Shown piece by piece: positions 1 through 9,110 of a stretch of 64,000 bases of DNA. The notes beneath the pieces were generated by a model. The model did no database searches and was not told where the DNA came from. It worked only from the letters and a program-made list of their open reading frames with translations. The stretch spans positions 374,364 to 438,363 of the forward strand of contig ML996696.1 in assembly GCA_010356995.1 (NCBI GenBank). Direction: 5' to 3'. The DNA comes from Trichodelitschia bisporula (Eukaryota > Ascomycota > Dothideomycetes > Phaeotrichales > Phaeotrichaceae). The translations under genes and the position numbers were made by a program. How positions within the stretch are numbered: the first letter of the stretch is position 1; the number at the start of each line of letters is the position of its first letter.

Positions 1-609
1 AAACCATGGTGTATATCGTGTCAAAGGTCCGGTCCGTTTCAGTTCCCCGCTTGGGTGACTCTCTGCCTCGAACATTTTTACTGAGTATCTTTTCCTGACG
101 CTCAAACGTGGTTGAACATAGAAGAAAGGACCATCGAAAGGTAGAGGATAGTTCAAACCCCCCTCAACCACCAGTCGCAGAGTCCTGAGCTCCTCCAGTA
201 ATACGTGGGTATCACCTTGTGAGGCAGCTATGCAGTCGATGACGAGTTTGGTCCTCATTCGAGGCTTAAGCTTCGGTTATGTCCCCTAGGCGCCATGCAT
301 CGTTACGATAGCAGAACCAAACTCCTCTGGTGGTCTTTCCCAGGACCCAAGTCGGTAAAGGTATTTAAGAGGATGGCCTGCTAATCTTTTACCTACTCCG
401 TACAACGCACTCCTTACTTTCACGTCAACACACTTTAACTTCTGCTCATTAAGAGGCTGACAGTTTCTTCACGAAACACGATCGGCCATTGTTCACCAAC
501 CACTTTGGCTCAAAATATACTCTCACAACAGGCTCAAACCAGCCTGACCTTCCGCAATCCACCTCTCGTAACCAAGTCTCTACGAGAACGACCTTTACGA
601 CACCGAAAA
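1..609. other. Intergenic / upstream flank, no gene recognised
   Basis: No open frame here looks coding. A TATA-like TATTTAAG lies at about 362-369, roughly 240 bases before the ATG at 610, and could serve the weak gene model that follows. Confidence 0.4.
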
Positions 610-1221
610 ATGAAGTTCTTCAAAAGCTTGCGTTCTCGGAACGGAAAAGCGAAAAAGAGACATGTCGACGACGAATCCCAAAGGCTAAAGACAGCACGAA
701 ATGTGGCCAACACAGAAACTGCATCTTTGTGTCTTATACCACCACGCATGTTCTGCGGACAGTCGGATCGTTGGTCGTTGGGGTCGTTCCGGAGCGAAAT
801 GAAGGCCGCATGGGCTCCGACGTCCCACAAGAAGGACAGTCTGTTCGAACACACCCCATCAAGGCTCTCAACGCCGGCTACTGCTTCTGCATCCACACTC
901 TGCCAAGGTAAGCACCATCTATCCGACATTCCAAGCCAAAGCACAGCCTCAAGACAGGAGAATCCATTTTCATTGACAAAGCGAGAAGCTGACAGCAGTC
1001 TAGAAACACCGACCATACTGCCACCCTCATCACTGCCGCCTCCACCGACCGACGGAAACAATCGCCGCCTCTCAAGGTTCACTGAGCATCTGGATCCCGA
1101 CGAACCCACTACATATCCGGAGACGATGCGGCGGCCTTCGGAGGACCGCCGCTCTTTGGCGGTGGCGGCAAGTTCGAGCCGGCTTTGGGCGGCGGCGCGT
1201 GATCCTGCTCCCTGCTCTTAG
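610..1221 (+). CDS. Uncertain hypothetical gene convergent with GRASP
   Basis: I do not recognise this product. An ATG at 610 opens a frame starting MKFFKSLRSRNGKAKKR, a basic N-terminus, followed by Ser/Thr/Pro-rich sequence without a clear domain. The frame is open to 1221. A consensus donor (AAG|GTAAGC) at 908 with an acceptor near 1000 could remove an in-frame intron without changing the reading frame downstream. The 3' end overlaps the 3' coding end of the GRASP gene on the other strand, which argues either for a shorter product or against the gene. The frame extends upstream to an earlier ATG at 505. Support is only the open frame, the donor and an upstream TATA-like element. Confidence 0.3.
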   Translation: MKFFKSLRSRNGKAKKRHVDDESQRLKTARNVANTETASLCLIPPRMFCGQSDRWSLGSFRSEMKAAWAPTSHKKDSLFEHTPSRLSTPATASASTLCQGKHHLSDIPSQSTASRQENPFSLTKREADSSLETPTILPPSSLPPPPTDGNNRRLSRFTEHLDPDEPTTYPETMRRPSEDRRSLAVAASSSRLWAAARDPAPCS

Positions 1222-2271
1222 CCTCACCCTCCTTGAAGTACTCGTCGATTTCCAAGGCCGGTACAGCAAAATTATGCGCTCGGACTTTTCTCTCGCGTTT
1301 GGGCGGTCCAGTACTGGATGGGCGGGAATTTGGTTTGATCATGTCTGCGGGCACCAGGAATTCACCAGGGGGTACCGGGCTTTGGGTATTTGAAGGTGGG
1401 GAGAACAGCACTGGACCTGGCGAGGAGGATAACGCATGCTTCTCGTCCGAAGGCGTTTCGAACATCGTCTCTCCAGGTGCGTGCGGTGGCTCCTCGAGGG
1501 TTGGCGGAATCCGATGCAACGCACCAAAGCCAAGAGTGCAGCCGAGAGCACCCTGTCCACCCCAGCTTCTGGAAGGGGTGATGTCGACATGGCGGGTGAC
1601 ATTGTACTCGTGGTTATAGACGAGTAGGCGAAGGGGACGGTCGAGATGCTGGGACTGCGTGAGCTGCAAGATAGCGAAATGCAAGGATATACACACATGT
1701 TCAACAAGTTCACCGAGCCCTGACTCACCCCGAATGACAGCTTCGGGACTGCCTATCACATAGTCACCATAGGGGAGGAGACCAGCAAGATCGGCAGGCG
1801 AGTTAGGCGCGACATCCAGGATATGCCACACGTCTTCCGTGCCTGACAGAGGGGACCACTGAAGCGTGATGCCTAATGTCGGGTTGTCCTGCGGAAGGGC
1901 AAAGTAAATTTCGCGAATGCGCTGCCCCTGCAGTCCGAGTGGTTAGATATGCCATTGAACGAATGCTCGAGCATACCTTTGCGGTCCACACCCCGAGGCT
2001 TACGGTGGACCCGGCACAATTGCGCACCTCAGTCGCAAAGAGGTTCGGATCACCACTATCCTGACAAGTATCAGCTTTGTCCATAACACGATTGCTGACG
2101 TACCAAAGTGCGACCATTGATGCCGATGATAAAGTCAAACCAAGGTTCCAGAGGGAGATGGTCATTGACATTTTTCAAAATTTGAAACCCGAAAGCCCCG
2201 CCTGTGTCGGAATGTTGCTCCTGCGGATCGCCATCGAGGCGAGAAATGAGCCTGTTGAGTGCACCGAACAT
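1109..2271 (-). CDS. grh1: GRASP55/65-type Golgi reassembly stacking protein (Grh1 homologue)
   Basis: Peripheral Golgi/ER-exit-site protein of the GRASP family, which tethers membranes, supports early secretion and, in fungi, unconventional secretion. Four exons: 2271-2104, 2060-1977, 1927-1697 and 1648-1109, giving 340 residues. The N-terminus MFGALNRLISRLDG can form an amphipathic helix, the attachment mode known for yeast Grh1, whose family lacks animal-type myristoylation. Two PDZ-like GRASP domains fill about residues 15-215, with hallmark segments GFQILKN, LEPWFDFIIGING, FATEVRNCAGSTVSLGVW, NSPADLAGLLPYGDYVIGSP, LRLLVYNHEYNVTR and GALGCTLGFGALHRIP. The C-terminal third is Pro/Ser-rich, as usual. 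Intron 3 is 48 bases and could be missed because the frame stays open through it; removing it restores the family spacing between GELVEH and the following HLDRPLRL. The gene is head-to-head with TGS1. Confidence 0.93.
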
Positions 2272-2492
2272 GGTTATCTCTAAGGGACCTAAACGGTGTG
2301 TGCGATGGGAGAGGTTAAAGTCGGACTCGGCGCGTTAACTCCACGTCGTCACCTTCCCGCATCAACCCCTGTGCTTAGCCTTACCGCTTGGCACAACACC
2401 TTCAGCATCAGCCACAACCAGCCACTTGGACTTCAAGCTTCGAGATATCCACAAATCCCAACGTCGAAGCCTTCCACTTTAACCTCAATAAC
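2272..2492. promoter_or_regulatory. Shared promoter interval of GRASP and TGS1
   Basis: Only 116-221 bases separate the start codons of two divergent conserved genes, depending on which TGS1 ATG is used. Both promoters must lie in or overlap this interval. No TATA box is evident. Confidence 0.5.
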
Positions 2493-3423
2493 ATGGAGAA
2501 CGGAATCCATCACTACGATGATTCTTCTCAGGTGCCCGAAAATATCAAAAAGTACGCTCTTTCTTCTCCTAGGACATCGGGTAGCACTAACGCCGTCAGG
2601 TACTGGCACCAACGTTACTTGATCTTCTCCGAGTACGATGCAGGCATCCAAATGACTGACGATGCATGGTTTGGAATTACGCCTGAGCCTGTAGCCCGGT
2701 ACGGTCACCTGTATATATGTACTGTGAGGTTGACTGATGTTTTTCACAGGAGAATAGCCGACCATGTTGCGAAGGCTGCCCCCGCTGAGAAGAAAATCCT
2801 TATCGACACATTTGCTGGCGCTGGCGGAAATGCCATTGCTTTCGCCTTGTCAGGCAGGTGGGACCAGATCTTTGCCATCGAGAAGGATCCGCAAGTTCTC
2901 CAATGTGCTAAGCACAACGCTTCCATCTACGGAGTAGAGTCGAAGATCTGGTGGATCGAAGGCGACTGTTTCGGAATCATGAAGACGCGACTGAAAAGCA
3001 CTGCAAAAAATGCCGTCATCTTTGCGAGTCCACCGTGGGGAGGTAAGTCGTTCTTCATCTAACTTAAGGCAGTGAACTCAATGTATTACAGGCCCTGGAT
3101 ACACTGAGGATGCTATTTTCAATCTCAACACGATGCAACCTTATGGGCTCCCCGATCTGTACGATGCATTTGTGAAGCCCGCAAAGGACGTAGTCCTGTA
3201 TCTTCCGAGGACTTCGGATCTCCGGCAGCTTGCAAAATACGTGCCCGACGGCAAAACATTGCAAATCATGCATTACTGCATGAAAGGGGCCAGTAAGGTA
3301 CGAGTCCGCTTCAAAATTTCGCGATTTTTCAGATTGTGCACTGTATCGCCTGCTAAGTTCCCCAAGGCGCTGTGCGTATTTTACGGCGACTTTGCAAACG
3401 TCAAGACCGCTATCGACTATTGA
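2493..3423 (+). CDS. tgs1: Trimethylguanosine synthase (snRNA/snoRNA cap hypermethylase)
   Basis: TGS1 family, class I S-adenosylmethionine-dependent methyltransferase that converts the m7G cap of snRNAs and snoRNAs to trimethylguanosine in the nucleus. Five exons: 2493-2551, 2600-2698, 2750-3042, 3092-3297 and 3367-3423 (237 residues). Spliced sequence contains YWHQRYLIFSEYD and MTDDAWFGITPEPVA (family N-terminal signature), IDTFAGAGGNAIAFA (SAM-binding loop), FAIEKDP, and the catalytic/base-stacking SPPWGGPGY, which is created only after removal of intron 3. The end reads MKGASK|ALCVFYGDF across the last intron, whose acceptor is CCCCAAG after a GCTAAG branch site. An in-frame ATG at 2388 would add 35 residues; the start at 2493 is chosen because the extension looks unstructured, but it is not settled. 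Confidence 0.92.
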
Positions 3424-3852
3424 CGCCCAAAGAAATGGCTTGGGATGCACTGGATGGGCCGGCAAGAAAGTATTTAGAGACACAATCGACGTCCGAGTAC
3501 AGAGGGTTCAAGCATATCGGGAGCCTGGGGATTTCGAGCTCCCAGTATCAGATGTGTGGAGCGGTTGGTGAATGCAGCAGGAAGTGCAAGTAGAGAGAGC
3601 AGGATGTGTTCGTGTGTTGCTGTGTTGAGATGCAGAAGAAAGAGAGAAGACAGCTCGATATAACCCCAAGTTCCTAGCCCAATGCTGCACATGGTTTTAA
3701 TAACATCACGCTCATGGCGGAAAGTGTCTTTGCTAGTAGCCCTGCTACTTCATGCTTGATTTTGATAGCAGGCGGGGTGCTTATTTCCTCCGAAAGCGTT
3801 AGATCTAATAGCTTAGTGGCATCTTAGTTCAGCTCGCAGTGCACATATCCGC
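3424..3852. other. Intergenic, convergent 3' ends
   Basis: Lies between the stop codons of TGS1 and the following minus-strand gene. Short open frames only; nothing else recognised. Confidence 0.6.
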
Positions 3853-4557
3853 TTAACCCTCAGGCGTATAAATCTCCCACGGCACCACATCCACCAGCCC
3901 CTCCCCCGTCCTGCGCATCGCCTCCCTCCTCCCCTCCTCCCCATTCCTCTCCCCCACATCCAGCGCCACCAGAAACCTGCTAACGGCATTATACGCGGCT
4001 ACCGTAGCTGTCAACTCCACCACCGCGCGCTCATCCTGCAGCGCCGCACGCAGCCGCTGCATTTCCCCCTCCCGCACCGCAACATTTGCCGTCATGGTAT
4101 CCGTGTACGCCAGCACCGCGAGCAGCGTCTCATCCATCCCGGCCTTAGCCGCCTCTTCACTCGGCTCGTGCCCCTGCGTTGGAGAGGAGAGAATGTACGC
4201 GAGCCCGGCCTCGCTGGTGCCTGCCGCGGTGAGCAGCGGTGCGTGGTGCTCCCATTCGTACCACGCGCGGTTGAGGGAGGCGATGCGGCAGATGGCGGTT
4301 TCCCGTACGGTGGGCGTGAGGGTGGTGCGCGTGCGGATCGCGCCGAGGAAGGTATTCCTGCGGGGTTAGTGAGAGGCACTGAGTTGGTTTTGGTTTTGGT
4401 GGACGCACCAGCCGTCGGTGACTGGCGGTGAGTGTAGGAGTGTTAGATCGAGCGGGGTGAGCCCGCGGGCGCCGCGGCGGGCGACAACGCGGTTGATTAT
4501 GGCTTCGTCGTCCGGGGTCGGGTTGGGCGGGGGGTTTGGGACGTAGGGGAGGCGCAT
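3853..4557 (-). CDS. Carboxymuconolactone decarboxylase (AhpD-like) family protein
   Basis: Two exons, 4557-4409 and 4357-3853, encode 217 residues. The N-terminus MRLPYVPNPPP and the segments RGARGLTPLDLTLLHSPPV and DGWNTFLGAIRTRTTL, the last formed across the intron, match the fungal branch of the carboxymuconolactone decarboxylase/AhpD-like fold. The core helices carry ETAICRIASLNRAWYEWEHH, where the Cys and the EWEHH cluster occupy the usual active-site helix; the classical CxxC pair of AhpD is not present in this helix. Family members are small alpha-helical oligomers with decarboxylase or peroxide-reducing chemistry; the substrate here cannot be told. No targeting signal is seen. The gene is convergent with TGS1. 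Confidence 0.82.
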
Positions 4558-5436
4558 GGTTGTGGATATGGGTGATGAATGGTTGGGACGGTGGGTGAGC
4601 GGTGCTGAGGGTTTGAGGAGGGTGGAGGTTAGTATTATTGCGTCGTCGTCGCTGACGCGGAAGGGATGACGTGCGTGTGTACCGGGCCGAGGCGCTGCGG
4701 GGCAGGGCTGAGATCGGCTGAGTGGAGCGGCAAGGCTGCGGGATTATGGGCGAGACGGGGTGGGGCGAGAAAGTCAGCGCCGCTCGAGCGGGGAAGCTTG
4801 GGTGCGGGTGGAGCTGTGACTTCCTTGCCTGCGCCGTGATGGCGACGCAGGGCAGTGGATGTTTGTCAGATCAAGGCTGCATTAAAAGCAGCTAGTTGAG
4901 GATAGTAATACGGTAGAAATGATTAAGTCGATGCTCGGTTCCGACTTCAGGTAAAACATCAGCTCATGTCGTTTTCACGGTGATGAGTGTTCATGGTACG
5001 TTGACCTTGGTTATTCGGTACTGTTGAGCGCCTAGCGTCGAGTCGTTAGTTCTACAGATACAAAGCCTACCCTAGGACAGACGTATCGCTGAAATGCTTG
5101 CAAGATTCCAGCGATCTCGCAAGCTGGTTTCTGGCTCACGAGGAAACCGGGTCCCAGGCAGAGGATGGAACTGCAGCCTATTCTCCCACCGATCTTCCGT
5201 CACAGGTACTTAAGTCAACCGTGTGTCTCCCACTGGATTGCAGTCACCACCAAGCTTTCTATCCTTTCTGCCACCAAGTTAAAGCCGATCTCTTTTCAAT
5301 GTCCGAGGAGGTCATGACCACGAGTACCAGGCCTCAAGAGGCGTAAGATGACTTTGATCGAAGTTGAGACAAGTGTCGTCAAAACTTCGAGAATAAGCAT
5401 GATCCCCTAAAGGAGACTCATCAAATCATCGAGGAT
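4558..5436. other. Intergenic with possible 5' exon
   Basis: Mostly non-coding. A frame from ATG 5098 stays open to 5346 and meets a good GTAAGA donor at 5343, so it might be an upstream exon of the next gene, but no acceptor restores the downstream frame and I left it out of the model. Confidence 0.4.
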
Positions 5437-6512
5437 ATGGAGGAAACTGTAGAGCATATGGAGCACATATCGAAGAATCTCCCGTTTAAACGCTCGCCTG
5501 CAAAATACTTTACCTACAGCGAGTCACTACGGCTTCCGTCAGTCGAAGAGCTCCTAATAATGTCGGTTTTATTGGAAAAGTTGAATCGGATAAGAGGTGG
5601 AGATCAACCAAATCACCTCCCGCGCTGGAAATATGGTCTTCGTACGAGCATATCTTCCGCTGCTTCGGTGCTTCGTCCTAGACCATGTACTAACATGATC
5701 GCGCAGAACCTTTCGAGTTTCCTGCCATACACTGGGACTGGGATAATTTTTGGGACGAACATGAACAGGGACGTGGCGTCTTCGCTAGCGTCGAGGAAAA
5801 TGACGAGAAGGGAGTTGGCCATGCCGCTGAGAGTGAGAGCGGCGACATCTTCGCCGGCGCTGAGGACCACAACGATGAAGGAGCTGCGCATATCACTGAC
5901 AGTGAGAGGGATGAGATTTCTATCAGCATTGACTACAACGATGAAGGAGCTGTCCATACCGCTGAAAGTGAGGGGGATGACATCTCCGCCAGCGCAGAAG
6001 AAAACGGAGACGAAGGGTGTGCTTACTCTACTTAGAGTGTGCGGAATAGCTGCTTCGCCAGCCCTGAGGACAACTACGATGAAGAAGCTGCCCATATCAC
6101 TGACAGTGAGCGGGATCGCATCTCCATCAGCGCTGAGGACAACAACGATGAAGGAGCTGCCCACATCACTGACAGTGAGAGGTATGACATCTCCGCCTGC
6201 GCCGAGGATGACGAAGAAGAAGAGGATGCTCATTCCACTGAGAGTGTGCGGGGTTGCAGCTTTGTCAGCGCGGCTAAAAACTACGAGAAAGGAGCTGCCC
6301 ATGGCGTTGAGGAAGTGTGGGGGGGCTTCTTCTCCTATGCTGAGGAATTCGGCGAAGAATGGACTGGAACGGAAGGCTTTTCTCTAGTCGAGGTTAAAGG
6401 AGGACGGTACATGTATCAAGTTGGTTGCTGGACTATGTGGAACCTCGTCCTAGACACGTACTATACAGTTTTCAGCCACCAACTTCCGACGGTGGACAGG
6501 TGGAGGCGGTGA
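5437..6512 (+). CDS. Unknown acidic tandem-repeat protein (spliced model, 321 residues)
   Basis: Function not recognised. Model: exons 5437-5641, 5707-6016 and 6062-6512, summing to 966 bases. Intron 1 has a GTACGA donor and an excellent TACTAAC...GCGCAG end. After it the frame reads PFEFPAIHWDWDNFWDEHEQ and then about eight units of 22-24 residues with the consensus AEDNNDEGAAHITDSERD, strongly acidic. Intron 2 (6017-6061, 45 bases) removes an in-frame TAG at 6033-6035 and lies inside the repeat array. Without its removal the product ends at about 177 residues. The non-repeat C-terminus includes MYQVGCWTMWNLVLDTYYTVF. Because the unit length is a multiple of three, a second plus-strand frame (316 codons) and one minus-strand frame are also open; the acidic frame is preferred because intron 1 leads into it. 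The last 50 residues could belong to something else. Confidence 0.45.
5800..6320 (+). repeat. Tandem minisatellite, 66-72-base units, about 8 copies
   Basis: Units aligned on AACGATGAAGGAGCT begin at about 5871, 5937, 6003, 6075 and 6144, with diverged copies on both sides. Spacing is 66, 66, 72 and 69 bases, always a multiple of three, so unit-length changes keep frame. Confidence 0.85.
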
Positions 6513-8244
6513 CGATGATGAGGAAGGCGGCGTGAGCAAGAGTCATTACTAGCGGAGAACGGTGCAGCTATCAAGTTGGTTCTGGTTCAGGGTGTTATCC
6601 AAGGACCCCTAAAGAGGACGTAACTGCCGCGTAATCCCTTGTTTCAGGTCATTGAAGGGTAGTGATGAGTGAGGCTGTGTTGGAGGAGGATTTCGACCGG
6701 AGCCGGCTCCGGATCGTTGCCTGAGATGTTCACCAGGCCAACCCAAGCTTCGGCCTCGCCCTCATATCATCAGCCGAATGACGCTGGCTGACGATAACTG
6801 ATTGAATTCTTCTTGCGCTAGACTGACCGCTAGACTGGCCCCTATAATGATTCCAGGATGGAGAAGAGACCAAGGCCTCACGAACCGAAATCGAGACACA
6901 AGGTTCTGCAGTGGCGCGTGCCACACCATTATCTGTGGGGAAATATGTCATTAGCATATCTTCACCTTGGGAAAGCGAACTTATATGAGATTTACTGAGC
7001 GACTTTAAAAGCTTCGGGCAACCACGGTTGAGAGCGAGGCACGACTCCTGCAGTGCAGGCTGTTGTGGCGCGTCTTACATCCTCTTCGATGTGGGGATGC
7101 ATGAACACCGGTTCTAATGCGGGGGGAGAAGTTAACAGCTGCAATTAGCACCGGTGTCAGCACGAAGCCTCAGCCTTGAGCATAAAAAGCTCTCCACACC
7201 AGAGAACTCCACGCAGCTGCAGCAGTAGGGAACGCCGAAGCCCATCACCACCGGTCTCGCTCTCGCCGTCGGCCTTCTTTTCACATCCCCCCAACGCAAC
7301 CAGAACCTTCCACCTGCTTCCGCCACAACCCCCACCCCATCCGCAACGTTGCAACCCGCCAAGCGACCCATGCATCTGGGCCTTAGAGCGGCAGGTATCA
7401 ACGGCGACGCTGGGAGATTGCATCGCGCAGAGCCGGCGCCGCAATCCCAACGCAAACGCAAGGGCCGGATTCGACGCAGTCCGACATCAATCACACAAAC
7501 CGGATCTCGCATATCCTCGTCCTCTAAGCCCCCGGGGGGAATCACTCGCGCCAAACAAGTCCGTATTCGTCGATAACCGGCAGGCAGTTCCGGCCCCCGC
7601 TCCGGTTCCTCGTTGAGGCAGTTTCTCGCGACCCACACGCGAGCCGGATGTCCCCTGCCTCAAATACCGGATTCGAGGACTCAACGGCCGGATACTTGCC
7701 GTTGCCCGCGCACAAACGGCCCCTCCATATCCCGCCCCCGGGCCGCCCGCCCGCCCGCGGTGGCAAGCGGATAACACCAGCCTCAACGGCCGTGCCCCAC
7801 AGCGGCATGGCTCACTCCTGAAGACCGCCACGCGTGGCGCGGCGCAAGCAGGCCAGCCATCTGGCTGCCAGATTGCGCTGCGCAAAGGAATGCCGAAGTT
7901 GAATTTAGCGTGCAGTTCGCGTGAAGGGCGCGGTGGTAAGGGCCGGGGTGGAACAAAGACTTGGTGCTGGACAACGTTGCAGGCGCAGAGGGTTGTGCGA
8001 CGGGGAGTGGAGAGTGAAGTGTGCTGACAGGCGATGGGCGATGAGAGGTTGATAGAGATGGTGGTACGGTGCGCGGGTACCTGACATATATGCCGTGGCA
8101 CCGCAGCTCATTTCATTTTTGTGCTACAGCGGTGGCGGGGCGAATCCAAGCCTTTGGTCGGAGCTAGGGAGCTGTGAGGTGGTGATATTGGGCGTTGTTG
8201 CGTTGGTGCGCAGGAGCGAGATGGTGGCTTCTGATGCTGTGCCA
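6513..8244. other. Intergenic, no gene supported
   Basis: From about 7130 the sequence is GC-rich and several overlapping frames of 60-200 codons are open on both strands. None shows a recognisable motif or a consistent intron pattern. Probably non-coding flank plus upstream region of the following genes. Confidence 0.45.
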
Positions 8245-8460
8245 TTACTGATGTTGTGTTGTCGTTCTTTCTTCCCTGACGCCGTTATCCTGCTCAATGC
8301 CGTAAAAACGCACAGCCTCCTCAACCGTCATCCGGCCCGCTGCCGAAGGGTGGAACAGTGCGGACACCAGCACCAGCCCCTCAATCGCACAGGCCAGACC
8401 AAAGCATGTACCCCAGGCCGTTACACGGCGGCGCACGTACAATTTGCCCCATTGAGCCAT
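8245..8460 (-). CDS. Possible small membrane protein, 71 residues
   Basis: An unspliced frame starting MAQWGKLYVRRRVTAWG contains one hydrophobic stretch (GTCFGLACAIEGLVLVSALF) preceded by three arginines, then a soluble tail beginning RMTVEEAVRFYGIEQ. Codon third positions are mixed as in neighbouring genes, and the composition looks more protein-like than the GC-driven frames around it. The Arg cluster followed by a hydrophobic helix suggests a tail facing away from the cytosol or matrix. I do not recognise the family, and it may be only an exon of a longer gene. Confidence 0.4.
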   Translation of the reverse strand: MAQWGKLYVRRRVTAWGTCFGLACAIEGLVLVSALFHPSAAGRMTVEEAVRFYGIEQDNGVREERTTTQHQ

Positions 8461-9110
8461 CGATATTCCCCCTCATCACGCTGCAGCCCATCACGGTCAA
8501 AGCGCTGTTCCTCCCGCCCCCTGGCGGGCTATGCCTCCCGCGGCGCGGATGAGGTGATGGCAAACGCGTGAGCGAACCTTGTGCGGAGGCATGGAACGTT
8601 GGGCGTGATCCGCCGCTTTGATGCTGCTTTCACGCCGCTTTCGCTCGTCTACCCGTGTGAACAACGGGCCCGTCCCCCGCCGGCATAACCCCTCCTGCAC
8701 GTTGCGGTCCCGTCGCCGGTAGGCTGGATACGCGGTGGTAATGAAAGGGGGGCAGAGGACAGCTTGAGCGGCGCTAGCGGGGCGCAGGGCTCACTGCAGC
8801 AAGTCAGGTCAAACGTATTGCACCTGCTAGCCCATCGCGGGGGGGAGCAGGGGGAGGGGGAGGGGTGTACTTCCCGGGAGCAGATCCCAACCGGGTGTTC
8901 CGCGAGAAGGAAAGTGGAATATAAAAGCGATGCTGATCTTGTGTGGCCGTCCGGACTTCTCCCCTCTCGCTACGCCAACGCTCGTTGTGGTTTTTACTCT
9001 CGTTTTTGTGTCTGTTCGTTTTTGGTCGGCCAGGAGTCGGAGTGGATAGGAACGATCTTTCCTGTCGTTCCCTCGACGCCCCGCGGCTAGCCCGCTGAGA
9101 GATACTAACC
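8461..9110. promoter_or_regulatory. Upstream region of the giant secreted repeat protein
   Basis: A clear TATA box (TATAAAAG) sits at 8920-8927, about 185 bases before the ATG at 9111. A G-rich run with repeated GGGGGAGGGGG lies near 8840-8865. Placement suggests a strongly expressed, regulated promoter; that is inference. Confidence 0.6.
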
